The notes: a model not told the origin generated them from the sequence alone. A DNA stretch of 64,000 nt from Roseiarcus sp963813555 (GCA_963813555.1 CAWEZX010000011.1:186001-250000), one strand, 5' to 3'. Shown: positions 27,326-36,065, numbered from the stretch's first letter. Translations and numbers: made by a program.

Positions 27326-27346
27326 GCCGCCTAAAGGCGGCTTTTT
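27326..27346 (+). terminator. Terminator-like hairpin inside the IS
   Basis: GCCGCC-TAAA-GGCGGC followed by TTTTT on the plus strand, ending at the tnpA stop codon. It would stop transcripts entering the element from the interrupted host gene. Confidence 0.6.
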
Positions 27347-27777
27347 CAGCGCCAGAGGTTCATTTGTTCGAGCCTCTGATCTTCCTTCTCTTGGTTGCGG
27401 ATGTAAGCCCGGATGGCCTCCTCGTCACGGCCGACCGTATTGACGAAGAACCCCCGCGCCCAGAAGTGCTGCCCCACGAAGTTGCGCTTGCGCTCCCCAT
27501 ATACCCGGGCCAGGTGGATCGCGCTCTTGCCCTTGATGTACCCGACCACCTGCGACACTGCGTATTTCGGCGGAATCAACAACAGCATGTGCACGTGATC
27601 GGGCATCAGATGCCCTTCCTCGACCCTCGCTTCCTTCTGAAGCGCAAGCTTGCGCAAAACTTCGCCCAAGTGTCGTCGCAGCTCCAGATACAGCACCTTG
27701 CGCCGACATTTGGGAATGAACACCACATGATATTTGCAGGTCCATGTCGTGTGGCTTAGGCTCTCGTAGTCGTCCAT
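27346..27777 (-). CDS. tnpA: IS200/IS605 family transposase TnpA
   Basis: A 143-residue Y1 transposase. The HUH motif is in LMPDHVHMLLLIP and the nucleophilic tyrosine in AIRAYIRNQE near the C-terminus; HTTWTCKYHVVFIPKCRRKVL is the usual N-terminal signature. Length is complete, so the element could still be active. No tnpB accompanies it. Confidence 0.93.
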   Translation of the reverse strand: MDDYESLSHTTWTCKYHVVFIPKCRRKVLYLELRRHLGEVLRKLALQKEARVEEGHLMPDHVHMLLLIPPKYAVSQVVGYIKGKSAIHLARVYGERKRNFVGQHFWARGFFVNTVGRDEEAIRAYIRNQEKEDQRLEQMNLWR

Positions 27778-28377
27778 CGGTGGAGTTCCTTTCGTGTGAG
27801 TGGCTGCTCACGTTGGAACTTCACCGGTGGACCGCCGGAAACGTCAAACCTCTACTGCCACCCCGGCAGAGCCGGGGGGTCTCCCGCTTACGCTAGATGG
27901 GAATGATTACTATTTTGCGCGGGAGATTTTAAGCTCTGGTGTTTTACCTAAGCTATTTATAATTGAATATAACGCAAAATTTCCCCCGCCAGTCAAATGG
28001 ACTATTAGGTACGATGAAAATCACACATGGACCAGAACCGACTACTATGGCGCCTCTTTGGCATTGTTCTCTGATCTGCTGAGCGAATATTCTTATACAC
28101 TGATATGCTGTAACGCAGGGTCGGGCTCAAACGCCTTTTTTGTCAGGAACGAATACCTCTCATACTTTCCCGAAGCGCCCAAAGACATTCAAGATATTTT
28201 CGTCGAATGCCGCTACCAGGCTTATGATCAATGGGGTTATGAAGTATCGCCAAAAACCATTGAGCAAATGCTTCTTACTTGACGTGTGCGCTTTGAGCCT
28301 ACCCCAACCGCCGAACTCGAGCACCTGGCGTTGGTCACCCGTGCTATCCACTCCCCCCGCAAGGAGGAGCCTCCGAC

Positions 28378-28878
28378 ATGAACGCCGCGTCCGCTCGCCC
28401 CTTTGACGAGGTCTTGTTGCGCCGGGCGTTCGGCGTCGCCAAGCGGTCGCGCGCCGCCGGCGACCATCCGTTCGGCTCGGTGCTGGCCGATAGCGACGGA
28501 AAGCTCCTGATGGAGCAGGGCAACGGCTATACGAGTGAGGGCGGCGACCGCACCGCCCACGCCGAGCGCCTGCTCGCCTCGCGCGCGGCGCGCGCCTATG
28601 ACCTCAAAGTCCTGGCGAGTTGCACCCTCTACACATCCGCCGAGCCCTGCGCGATGTGCGCGGGCGCGATCTATTGGGCGGGGATCGGCCGCGTCGTCTA
28701 TGGCCAGACCGAGAAGGCGCTGAAAGAACAGACCGGCGCGCACGAGGAGAATCCGACGCTCGATCTGCCCTGCACGATTGTCTTCGCCGCGGGACAGCGG
28801 CCGACCGAAGTCGTCGGCCCGCTGCTCGAGGACGAAGCGGCTCGCTTGCAGGCGGATTATTGGAACGCGCGCGGGTAG
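28378..28878 (+). CDS. Nucleoside deaminase (CMP/dCMP deaminase family)
   Basis: A 166-residue zinc-dependent deaminase. The active site HAE is in DRTAHAERLLAS and the second zinc-binding part in SAEPCAMCAGAIYWAG, the classical H-A-E...P-C-x-x-C arrangement. A GGAGGAG ribosome binding site precedes the ATG at 28378. The close fit to guanine- or adenosine-deaminase-like members does not settle the substrate. It stands alone downstream of the split gene. Confidence 0.88.
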   Translation: MNAASARPFDEVLLRRAFGVAKRSRAAGDHPFGSVLADSDGKLLMEQGNGYTSEGGDRTAHAERLLASRAARAYDLKVLASCTLYTSAEPCAMCAGAIYWAGIGRVVYGQTEKALKEQTGAHEENPTLDLPCTIVFAAGQRPTEVVGPLLEDEAARLQADYWNARG

Positions 28879-29129
28879 GGCGCGGCCAGACGAAGCGGAA
28901 AGGCGTCGCTACTCGCCCGGAACGAGCGCGCCTCGTCGAATCGTCGAACACCGCAAGCTTAGACCCATGACCGGAAGTCGACTCATGGTCTGGGTATTAG
29001 TGCCCATTGACCGGGCTCTGCAATGGCGCGATTACAACCAAGCTGAACATAAAGAAATTGCCAGCCGAAAAGAAGTGGAGGCCGGCGCCAATAGTATTTG
29101 TCAATACATATTAAGTTTTACATTACGGA

Positions 29130-29178
29130 CATCTCGGCTCCGGAAACCGCCCATCCGGGGCCGAGATGGCCCATCTCG
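29130..29178 (+). promoter_or_regulatory. Alternative hairpins in the leader of the PEP-CTERM gene
   Basis: CATCTCGGC (29130-29138) pairs with GCCGAGATG (29160-29168), with four further inner pairs. The same right arm can instead pair with CCATCTCG (29171-29178), directly before the GGGGAGAAG ribosome binding site. The two pairings exclude each other. The gap 28879-29192 holds no gene; its middle part is AT-rich and probably carries the promoter. Confidence 0.45.
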
Positions 29179-29192
29179 CGGGGAGAAGCGCG

Positions 29193-30077
29193 ATGTCGAT
29201 GACTGACGCGCGATTCACGATTCCGCTATCGCTGCTCGGCTGCCTTTGTGCGATGCCGGCGGCGGCTGACACCACTTTCTTCAGCACCGGGAACCCCGAC
29301 GGAAAGATGGCGACCGCGACCCGTCCCGATGCCGGCGGAAAAACTGAGATCGAGTCGGCCGACGACTTCGTACTGACGAAAAAGACTTCAATCACCGATG
29401 CGACCTTCACCGGCTTGTTGCCCGTGGGTGCGACCGTCGACGATGTCGTCGTCGAGATTTACCGGGTGTTTCCGAAGGACTCGGACACCGTACGAACGCC
29501 GAACGTGCCGACGCGGGTGAATTCGCCGTCCGACGTCGAGTTCGCCAGCCGGGACAACGCGAGCCGCGACCTCAGCTTCGCGACCACTGTCAAGGCGGCG
29601 AGCTTCACCGCGGACAACTCAGTACAGCCCGGCGGAATCCATCTCCCAACCACCCCCCCAGGCGGCGACGGTCCCGTGACGGGCCAAGAGACCGAGTTCG
29701 ACATAACGCTCAGCACCCCATTCATCCTCCCCGCCGACCATTATTTCTTCGTGCCTCAGGTTCAGCTCTCGGACGGCGCGTTCTTGTGGCTGTCTGCTCC
29801 GAAACCGGGGACCCCGTTCCCGCCGGGATTCACCGACCTGCAGAGCTGGACGCGCGATGACCCAGGCATCGCACCCGACTGGCTGCGTGTCGGCACGGAC
29901 ATTGTCGGCGGCGAGATACCCCCGACCTTCAACGCCGCGTTCTCGCTCAACGGCGCCGTGATTCCCGAGCCTTCGACCTGGGCCATGATGCTGCTCGGTT
30001 TCGCCGGCCTCGGTTTCGCCGGCTATCGTCACGCCGGCTATCGTCACGCTAGAAAGGCCCGCCCCGCCAGCGCATGA
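29193..30077 (+). CDS. PEP-CTERM sorting domain-containing protein
   Basis: The ATG at 29193 follows GGGGAGAAG; the earlier ATG at 29166 lies within the hairpin. The N-terminus is a signal peptide (FTIPLSLLGCLCAMPAAAD). The C-terminus has the PEP-CTERM signal VIPEPSTWAMMLLGFAGLGFAGYR plus a short basic tail containing a duplicated AGYRHA, recognised by exosortase for anchoring or export. The central part is a beta-rich extracellular domain without recognised catalytic motif. No exosortase gene is in the window. Confidence 0.88.
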   Translation: MSMTDARFTIPLSLLGCLCAMPAAADTTFFSTGNPDGKMATATRPDAGGKTEIESADDFVLTKKTSITDATFTGLLPVGATVDDVVVEIYRVFPKDSDTVRTPNVPTRVNSPSDVEFASRDNASRDLSFATTVKAASFTADNSVQPGGIHLPTTPPGGDGPVTGQETEFDITLSTPFILPADHYFFVPQVQLSDGAFLWLSAPKPGTPFPPGFTDLQSWTRDDPGIAPDWLRVGTDIVGGEIPPTFNAAFSLNGAVIPEPSTWAMMLLGFAGLGFAGYRHAGYRHARKARPASA

Positions 30078-30122
30078 ACCATACGAAAGCGGCTGAAGCC
30101 GCTTTCGTAGCAACACACCCGC

Positions 30123-30588
30123 CTAGCCCTCTTCGAGCGCCTCCGCCGCCAGAGCCAGGCGCCGGGCGGCCTCGGGATCGAGGCGCTTGGCGAGTTCGTC
30201 ATGCGCCCGCTTCCAGTCGGCGAGCCCCGCCTCGAGGCTTGCCGCCCCTTTCTCCGTCAGCCACACAGCGCGCCGGCGCGCGTCCTTGTCGCCGGCTGCG
30301 ATCTCGACCAGCCCGGCGGCTTCGAGAACCTGCAGGTTGCGCGACAGCGTCGATTGGTCGAGCCCGGTGCGGTGGGCGAGTTCGCGAAGCGTATCGTCGC
30401 GCGCCGATGCGACCTGCGCTATCAGCCCGAACTGGACGAGGCTCAGCCCTGAGTTCCTGCATGCGACGGCTCAGGAAAGCGGTGATGCGCCGCGCGGCGA
30501 GCCGGGCGTTCCATCCGGCGCAAGCGTCAACCGCCGCGCGCGCGTCGGCGACGAGGGTCTTGCGAACGGATTGCTTTCGCGTCGCCAT
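30123..30588 (-). pseudogene. MarR family regulator with one-base frameshift
   Basis: The N-terminal frame (ATG 30588, MATRKQSVRKTL to FLSRRMQEL) and the C-terminal frame (LSLVQFGLIAQVAS to EALEEG and stop at 30123) join if one base is removed near 30449-30455. The joined protein of 154 residues has the MarR winged helix: TLRELAHRTGLDQSTLSRNL, then the wing GDKDARRRAVWLTEKG. It is divergent from the thioesterase gene, with a palindromic operator between them, so it probably regulates both. It may be a true pseudogene or a consensus error. Confidence 0.75.
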
Positions 30589-30598
30589 TAATGTATGT

Positions 30599-30617
30599 AG
30601 ATACATCATTTGTATCT
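30599..30617. promoter_or_regulatory. Probable MarR operator
   Basis: AGATACA-TCATT-TGTATCT is a 19-bp inverted repeat between the divergent MarR and thioesterase genes, 10 bp upstream of the MarR ATG and 18 bp upstream of the thioesterase ATG. Size, spacing and location fit MarR-family operators. Confidence 0.6.
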
Positions 30618-30635
30618 GCATGGATAGGGGCAGCG

Positions 30636-31151
30636 ATGTTGACGACCGCGCCGCGCGCTTACGGCGTCGCCGATCCGGCCGAGGCGAGGTTGATGTCGGG
30701 CCGGGAGTTCCTCCAGGCGATCCTCGACGGCCGGCTGCCAGCGCCCCCGATCGCCGAGACGCTCTCCTTCTGGCTCACCGAGATCGGTGACGGCTTCGTC
30801 GCCTTCGAGGGCGACACAGGGCCGCACCTTCTCAACCCGCTCGGGATCGTCCACGGCGGCTGGGCGCTGACGCTCATCGACAGCGCGGCCGGCTGCGCCG
30901 CCCACTCCCTGCTGCCAGCCGGCGCCAGCTACGCGACGATTGAGACGAAGGCCAATTTCTCCCGCCCGATCGCCAAGGACACGGGCCACGTCCGCGCCGA
31001 AGGACGCGCGGTTGGCCACGGGCGGCGCATCATCTCCTGCGAGGCGAGGGTCGTCGACGCCAAGGGCCGCCTTCTGGCGCATGGGACCTCGACGCTCATG
31101 GTTCTCGACGGCGGCAGCGCCCCGGCAAAGCCGGCGCGGCAAGCGGGTTGA
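30636..31151 (+). CDS. PaaI-family hotdog thioesterase
   Basis: The ATG at 30636 has TAGGGG upstream; an ATG at 30591 would lie in the operator and is less likely. The hotdog motif HLLNPLGIVHGGWALTLIDSAAGCA is at about residues 68-92, with IETKANFSRPI further on. Such enzymes hydrolyse acyl-CoA, commonly aromatic or medium-chain. The divergent MarR gene suggests induction by an aromatic or lipophilic compound, which is inference. Confidence 0.85.
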   Translation: MLTTAPRAYGVADPAEARLMSGREFLQAILDGRLPAPPIAETLSFWLTEIGDGFVAFEGDTGPHLLNPLGIVHGGWALTLIDSAAGCAAHSLLPAGASYATIETKANFSRPIAKDTGHVRAEGRAVGHGRRIISCEARVVDAKGRLLAHGTSTLMVLDGGSAPAKPARQAG

Positions 31152-31223
31152 CGGGCGCAGCGACGCTCGCCTTGGCGCGCCGGCGCCGTCCCTCAAATCG
31201 GCGCAGCCTCCGCGCGAGCAGCG

Positions 31224-32120
31224 TCAGCCGCGGGGTTTCAGCGCGTCCGCGAGCCGCGTCGTCGCCGATCCGGGTTCAAGCGGCTTCGGCTGGCTCTCAT
31301 GCGGAGCCCAGGCTGCAAGCCACACGAGGTCGAAGGTTGCGCGCAGGCGCCCGTCCGGATCGGCGAAGCGCTCGGCGTAGACGTCGGCGGCCCGCGCCAA
31401 GACGTCGCGACGCAGCGGCGCACGGCTGCGTGCGTGCAGCGCGTTTGAGCCCCCCATGGCGCGCAAGTCGGCGAGAAGCGCCAACATGTGCGGGTAGCGG
31501 ACGACCGCGCGATCGAGATCGACGACCGGCAGGGCCAACCCCGCGCGCTGCGCCAGTCCGCCAAGCGCGCGCACGTCAACGAAGGGCGCGACGCGCGGAG
31601 ACGCGCCGCCGAGAATCTCGCTTTCGGCGATGGTCAGGCTTTGGCGAAGCTCGGTCAGCGTTTCGCCCCCGATCAGCGCCGCGATCAGGAGGCCGTCGGC
31701 TTTGAGCGCGCGCCGCATCTGCACCAGCGCGCCGGGCAGATCGTTCACCGTCTGCAGCGCGAGCAGCGATACGGCCAAATCGAGGCGGCCGTCCGCGGCC
31801 GGCAGGCGCTCGAGGTCGCCGACGGCCCGCAGAAAGTCGCCGGTCCCCAGGCTCGCCTCAGTCGCGGCCACGCGGATCACGCAATCGATCTGTCCGGCGG
31901 CTGCAAGCGCGACCGCGCCATGCGGGCCGGGTGAGCCGATGTCCGCCGCATAAGCGAAGCGCCGTTTGACGAGCGACAGACGATCGCAAAGGTCGTCCGC
32001 CGCCCTGGCGAGCAGGAAGTCCGCTTGAGCGCCGCTACGCGTGCGCGCCCAGGCGCGATCGAGGCGCCGATTGATCAAACCTCGATCGAATATCTGCGGC
32101 GCCGCCGCCGGACCGGACAT
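31224..32120 (-). CDS. SAM-dependent methyltransferase (BioC/NDUFAF5-like)
   Basis: I chose the ATG at 32120 (MSGPAAAPQIFDRGLINRR); the longer frame overlaps comF and is a shadow. The opening FDRGLINRRLDRAW, the region RLDLAVSLLALQTVNDLPGALVQMRRALKADGLLIAALIGGETL, and LADLRAMGGSNAL are typical of the alphaproteobacterial NDUFAF5-like group, in which the mitochondrial member modifies a complex I subunit. Divergent to comF, an arrangement conserved in Hyphomicrobiales. Confidence 0.85.
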   Translation of the reverse strand: MSGPAAAPQIFDRGLINRRLDRAWARTRSGAQADFLLARAADDLCDRLSLVKRRFAYAADIGSPGPHGAVALAAAGQIDCVIRVAATEASLGTGDFLRAVGDLERLPAADGRLDLAVSLLALQTVNDLPGALVQMRRALKADGLLIAALIGGETLTELRQSLTIAESEILGGASPRVAPFVDVRALGGLAQRAGLALPVVDLDRAVVRYPHMLALLADLRAMGGSNALHARSRAPLRRDVLARAADVYAERFADPDGRLRATFDLVWLAAWAPHESQPKPLEPGSATTRLADALKPRG

Positions 32121-32183
32121 GGGCGTTCTTATGCGCCAGACCGCCTCTCGCGCAACGCTTCGGTTCGCGCTAATCTTGCGCCT

Positions 32184-32978
32184 ATGGAGGCCTTTTCGGC
32201 GCTGGACGGCGATGAAGTTCAAGGCTCGCTTTGGGCGCGCCGCGCTGGCGCGCTCGCCTTGCGCTTGGCTCGAGCTGCGCTCGACACGCTTTATCCTCCG
32301 ACGTGCCTTGCTTGCCGCGCCGCGACGGATAGGCATGGCGCGCTGTGCCCGCGCTGCTGGAGCGCGATGCGCTTCATCGAGCGCCCGTTTTGCGAGCGCC
32401 TCGGCACGCCATTCGAGCACGACCTCGGCCAGGGCCTCATCTCCCCGCAGGCGATGGCCGACCCGCCGGCGTTCGGCCGGGCCCGGGCGGTTGCGCAATT
32501 CGAGGATGGACCGGCGCGCACGCTCGTGCATCGGCTCAAATACTCCGACCGCGCTGAGCTCGCCCGGCCGATCGCAGGTTGGATGGCTCGCGCCGGCGCC
32601 GACTTGCTAACCGACGCCGATCTGCTGACGCCGGTGCCGCTGCACGCCTTGCGGCTGTGGCGAAGGCGCTTCAACCAAGCCGCGGCGCTCACGGCGGAGA
32701 TCTCCCGCCGGACCAGCAAACCGTGCGATCTGAGCGCGCTTCGGCGCGTCAAGGCGACGCGCAGCCAAGTAGGCCTGAACCGAGCGCAAAGAGCTGAAAA
32801 TGTCCAGGGCGCGTTCCGCGTCGCCGAGAGCGCGGCGGTGCGAGGGCTTAACGTCGTGCTCGTCGACGATGTTTTAACCTCGGGCGCGACCGCCAACGCC
32901 GCCTCGCGGGCGCTGTTGAGGGCCGGCGCGAAGCGGGTCGACGTGCTCGTATTCGCCCGGGTTGTTACCGGCGCGTGA
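32184..32978 (+). CDS. ComF family protein (phosphoribosyltransferase fold)
   Basis: From ATG 32184. The N-terminal zinc-finger-like part has LYPPTCLACRAAT and ALCPRCWSAM. The PRTase domain carries DLLTPVPLHALRLWRRRFNQA and the PRPP-binding loop LNVVLVDDVLTSGATANAA. ComF proteins are linked to DNA uptake and purine salvage-like functions. The 265 residues are a normal length. Confidence 0.9.
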   Translation: MEAFSALDGDEVQGSLWARRAGALALRLARAALDTLYPPTCLACRAATDRHGALCPRCWSAMRFIERPFCERLGTPFEHDLGQGLISPQAMADPPAFGRARAVAQFEDGPARTLVHRLKYSDRAELARPIAGWMARAGADLLTDADLLTPVPLHALRLWRRRFNQAAALTAEISRRTSKPCDLSALRRVKATRSQVGLNRAQRAENVQGAFRVAESAAVRGLNVVLVDDVLTSGATANAASRALLRAGAKRVDVLVFARVVTGA

Positions 32979-33034
32979 TTTCCCATATAACTAGGCTAAA
33001 TGCGCAGATTGACGCGCCAAGGGATGTCTCAAGC

Positions 33035-33292
33035 GTGCCGCCGATCGTCATCTACACCAAGTCGACTTGCCTCTTCTGCGACGCCGCCAAGGCGCTGTTG
33101 CGCGCCAAAGCTGCTCCATTCGAGGAAATCGGCGTTGACGGCGATCGCGCCGCCCAGGCGGCTATGGCGGCGAAGGCGAACGGCCGCTGGACGGTGCCGC
33201 AGATTTTCATCGGCGAAACCCACGTCGGCGGTTGCGACGATTTGCACGCGCTCGAGGCGGAGGGTGAACTCGATGCGCTTCTGGCGGGCTGA
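33035..33292 (+). CDS. grxC: Glutaredoxin 3
   Basis: I chose GTG 33035 (VPPIVIYTKSTCLFCDAAKALL), giving 85 residues; the open frame extends upstream to overlap comF. The redox motif is C-L-F-C rather than the common C-P-Y-C. The GSH-binding WTVPQIFIGETHVGGCDDL is present. It lies 3 bp before the DUF1178 gene, so they share a transcript. Confidence 0.88.
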   Translation: MPPIVIYTKSTCLFCDAAKALLRAKAAPFEEIGVDGDRAAQAAMAAKANGRWTVPQIFIGETHVGGCDDLHALEAEGELDALLAG

Positions 33293-33295
33293 ATA

Positions 33296-33730
33296 ATGAT
33301 CAAATACGCGCTCGGCTGCGCCGAAGGACATGCGTTCGAGAGCTGGTTCCCGGACAGCGCCGCTTATGAGAAGCAACGTAAGCGGGGCTTTGTCGTCTGC
33401 CCGGATTGCGGCTCGACCCGTGTGGACAAGGCGATCATGGCCCCCGCCGTCGTCGGTGGCGAGCGTACGGCGGTCGAAACAAGCCCGGATATTGTGGGTG
33501 ATGGTCGGCGTCGTGAGGCGCGGGAATTCTTCCTCCGAATGCGCCGCGAAATCGAGGCGAACACGGACAACGTCGGCGCCAAGTTCCCGCAAGTAGCGAG
33601 AGCAATCCATCTCGGCGAGGAGCCCGAGCGGGCAATTCGCGGGCGCGCCAGCCTCGCCGAGGCCAAGTCCTTGGTGGAGGAGGGCATCGGGGTGCTGCCG
33701 CTGCCGATGCTGGAGGACGAACTCAACTAG
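33296..33730 (+). CDS. DUF1178 family protein
   Basis: A 144-residue protein. The start MIKYALGCAEGHAFESWFPDSAAYEKQ and the pair C-P-D-C in VVCPDCGSTRVDKAIMAPAV are the family hallmarks, suggesting a small metal-binding domain. The family is found next to grxC and comF in alphaproteobacteria. Biochemical function is unknown. Confidence 0.92.
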   Translation: MIKYALGCAEGHAFESWFPDSAAYEKQRKRGFVVCPDCGSTRVDKAIMAPAVVGGERTAVETSPDIVGDGRRREAREFFLRMRREIEANTDNVGAKFPQVARAIHLGEEPERAIRGRASLAEAKSLVEEGIGVLPLPMLEDELN

Positions 33731-33886
33731 CCTGGCCGACCGCGTCAAGCGATGTTTGCCGGTCCTTCGCTTGGCGGGGAGGCCACAGACGCGATACGCG
33801 CCCCTGAACCATGCTCTGTCGAAGTTCTGGAGCCGCATCGGAGCATGCCGCGGTCAGGGCTGCTCCTCGTGCTCGCGTTCTGCCGG

Positions 33887-34699
33887 TTACCTTTCTTCGA
33901 TGCGAAACTCCTGCGCCTCGACGACCGTCGTGCCGATCATCGTGCGGACCGAGACGCGGAAGGGGAACAGCACGCGGTCGCTGGCGATTGGCGCCAGCCA
34001 GACTTCCAGGTCCTTGTTATCGGCCATGAATTTGGTCGCCGGCCGGTCGCGGCTATGGCCGGATATCGGGACGTAGCGGGCCGCGCAGACCACGACCGGG
34101 CCCTTGTAGCCTTTCGCCGACACCGTGCGCTCGCCGACATAAGAGAGGGTAATGTCGAACCGTGTATAGCCGTCGAAGATTGGAACCGTGCGGTTGCACG
34201 CGGCGGGCGACAGGATCGGTCCCGAGGGCGGAGCCGGAAGAACGACCGCGCCGACAGGATCGACGACGCCGCGCTTGTCGCCTGGCCCAAGCGGAACGCG
34301 ATCCGGCTTGTCCACGAACGGCGGTGAGATGTCGATTCCAGTGACCGCGTTGCCGGCGAGCGCCATGCGAATCGTGCGCGTCATGTGCGAATCTGAGGCA
34401 ATCGTGGCGAAAGTCGCCGGCGACACATGGCCCTCGACGATCGAGCCTTTGCCCGCGGAGGCGCCGTGAGCATTGGTGAAAAGCTTGGCTAGGCCCGTCA
34501 ATTTGGCGTCGCCCGCAATCGAATAGCTCGTCGGAGTGAGGTCGGCGAAGAGGTTGACCGCGCCGATCGGAAGGCCAATCAATGAGACGCGGTAGCTCGC
34601 GTGCAGCACGTCGGCGTGCGCGCCCGCGGTCCAGGCAAGCGCAGCCGTCATCCCGACGGCGGCCAGCCGAAAGCAAGCCCGAGGCGATCGCGGCGCCAT
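33887..34699 (-). CDS. DUF3108 domain-containing exported protein
   Basis: I chose ATG 34699, giving a signal peptide (CFRLAAVGMTAALAWTAGAHAD). The mature part has ASYRVSLIGLPIGAVNLFADL and a C-terminal beta-rich region ending in DNKDLEVWLAPIASDRVLFPFRVS, as in DUF3108 periplasmic proteins. The role is not known. The gap before it (33731-33886) shows nothing recognisable. Confidence 0.85.
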   Translation of the reverse strand: MAPRSPRACFRLAAVGMTAALAWTAGAHADVLHASYRVSLIGLPIGAVNLFADLTPTSYSIAGDAKLTGLAKLFTNAHGASAGKGSIVEGHVSPATFATIASDSHMTRTIRMALAGNAVTGIDISPPFVDKPDRVPLGPGDKRGVVDPVGAVVLPAPPSGPILSPAACNRTVPIFDGYTRFDITLSYVGERTVSAKGYKGPVVVCAARYVPISGHSRDRPATKFMADNKDLEVWLAPIASDRVLFPFRVSVRTMIGTTVVEAQEFRIEER

Positions 34700-34866
34700 C
34701 GTTTCGAATCTCCAGATCCTGCGTTTGCAGCGCATTGAACGGCGATTGCGCTAAAATTCCGGCGCCGATGCGCCAACTCACGGGCAAGCCCGAACGAGCA
34801 AAAAAGTCATCCGCCGCTGCTGTCAAGACCTTGCCGCGGGCCAGCGCGCGGACTTAACATCCCTCC

Positions 34867-35373
34867 ATGGTCGAGACGGTCATATCCATTCGCGCGGCGC
34901 GACTCGGCGACGAGACCGAAATCGCCACGGTGCACGACGCTGCGTGGCGCGAGGCCTATCGGGGCGTCATCCCAGGCCGCGAACTCGAGCGCATGATCGC
35001 CCGCAGGGGCCCGGCATGGTGGCGCCTCGCGATCGCGCGCCGAACGCCGCTTCTGGTGCTCGAATTCGGCGATTCCGTGGTCGGCTACGTCAGCTATGGG
35101 CGCAATCGCGTGCCCGCGCTCGGCTACGGCGGCGAGATCTTCGAACTTTACCTGGCTCCGGAATGCCAGGGCTGCGGCTTCGGGCGGCGGATGTTCGAAG
35201 CGGCGAAGAAGGATCTGGCGGGCCATGGACTCTCGAACCTCGTCGTCTGGGCGCTGGCGGACAACGAGCGGGCGGTCGGGTTTTACCGCCGGCTGGGCGG
35301 CCGGGTCTTGCGCCGGGCGCGCGAAACCTTCGGCGGTCAGCAGCGCGATCGAATCGCTTTCGGCTTTGGCTGA
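34867..35373 (+). CDS. GNAT family N-acetyltransferase
   Basis: A 168-residue acetyltransferase. Acetyl-CoA binding motif A is in IFELYLAPECQGCGFGRRMFEAA, where Q-x-x-G-x-G/A is seen as QGCGFG. VVWALADNERAVGFYRRLGG is motif B. The substrate is not predictable. Confidence 0.88.
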   Translation: MVETVISIRAARLGDETEIATVHDAAWREAYRGVIPGRELERMIARRGPAWWRLAIARRTPLLVLEFGDSVVGYVSYGRNRVPALGYGGEIFELYLAPECQGCGFGRRMFEAAKKDLAGHGLSNLVVWALADNERAVGFYRRLGGRVLRRARETFGGQQRDRIAFGFG

Positions 35374-35462
35374 ACGTTCGTTCCTCCTATAAGACGGGTT
35401 TGACGCCCGCCGAAATCGCCCATGACGGCGAGCGCCAGCGGAAGCGATTTGGGGAGGCCGCC

Positions 35463-36065
35463 GTGAACTTGAACGCTGTATCAATCGGCAAGAACCCGCC
35501 CCACGATGTCAACGTCGTCATTGAGGTGCCCATCGGCGGCGAGCCGATCAAGTACGAGATGGACAAGGAGAGCGGCGCGCTGCAGGTCGACCGCTTTCTC
35601 TACACCTCGATGCGCTATCCGGGGAACTACGGCTTCATCCCCCATACGCTCTCAGGCGACGGCGATCCCTGCGACGTGATCGTCGCCAACACGCGCGCGA
35701 TCATTCCCGGCGCGGTCATGAGCTGCAAGGTCGTCGGCGTCTTGATCATGGAGGACGAAGGAGGCAGCGACGAGAAGCTGCTGGCCGTCCCGTCGGCGAA
35801 GCTTACCCAGCGCTACGCACATGTAAACAATTACTCGGACTTGCCATCGATCACGATCGAGCAGATCGAGCATTTCTTCGCGCACTACAAGGATCTCGAA
35901 CCCAATAAGTGGGTTAAGATCGTTCGCTGGGGCGACGCGGACGAGGCGCGGGCGCTGGTCCTGGAGGGCGTCGAGAGGGCCAAGAAGGCGAAGAGAGCCG
36001 AAAAGGCGTCTACCGCGCCACGCAAGCCGTCGCCAGCGCGAGAGAGCGGATCATCTAGCCCCTAG
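35463..36065 (+). CDS. ppa: Inorganic pyrophosphatase
   Basis: GTG 35463 follows GGGGAGG, and the earlier open frame is a shadow of the acetyltransferase gene. The family I signature DGDPCDVIV is present with upstream YPGNYGFIPHTLSGDG, along with the usual KYEMDKESGALQVDRFL and KDLEPNKWVKI. The basic Ala/Lys-rich C-terminal tail after residue 178 is an extension. Stop codons of this gene and the opposing ABC ATPase share the palindrome CTAG at 36062-36065. Confidence 0.95.
   Translation: MNLNAVSIGKNPPHDVNVVIEVPIGGEPIKYEMDKESGALQVDRFLYTSMRYPGNYGFIPHTLSGDGDPCDVIVANTRAIIPGAVMSCKVVGVLIMEDEGGSDEKLLAVPSAKLTQRYAHVNNYSDLPSITIEQIEHFFAHYKDLEPNKWVKIVRWGDADEARALVLEGVERAKKAKRAEKASTAPRKPSPARESGSSSP

Larger units (their letters stand above)
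27240..27895. mobile_element. IS200/IS605-type insertion sequence
   Basis: About 656 bp, carrying only a tnpA gene. Each end has a subterminal hairpin: CCCCCGGC-AAA-GCCGGGGG at 27245-27263 on the left and CCCCGGC-AGA-GCCGGGG at 27861-27877 on the right. There is no target duplication, as expected for HUH transposition, and the host frame is restored exactly when the element is removed. The boundary is ambiguous by one A. Confidence 0.85.
26799..28282 (+). pseudogene. FkbM-like methyltransferase gene split by an IS200-type element
   Basis: The 5' part (26799-27239) begins MLKVIRGRVRKAL after an AAAGG motif and carries FSQADEDGITLEIV and TFGELGVGDGTENN, an AdoMet-binding pattern of the FkbM-like type. 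The 3' part (27896-28282) continues DGNDYYFAREIL to the stop. Removing 27240-27895 restores DVLSLDVDGNDYYF in frame and gives a protein of about 275 residues. The gene is clearly more AT-rich than its surroundings, so it was probably acquired. Such proteins often modify surface glycans. As it stands the product is truncated after DVLSLDV plus a few IS-encoded residues. Confidence 0.8.

Noticed and set aside
31000..31150. Several Arg-rich long ORFs around 30-32 kb on both strands
   Set aside because: They are shadows of the thioesterase and methyltransferase genes, with Arg/Ala-biased composition and no family motifs.
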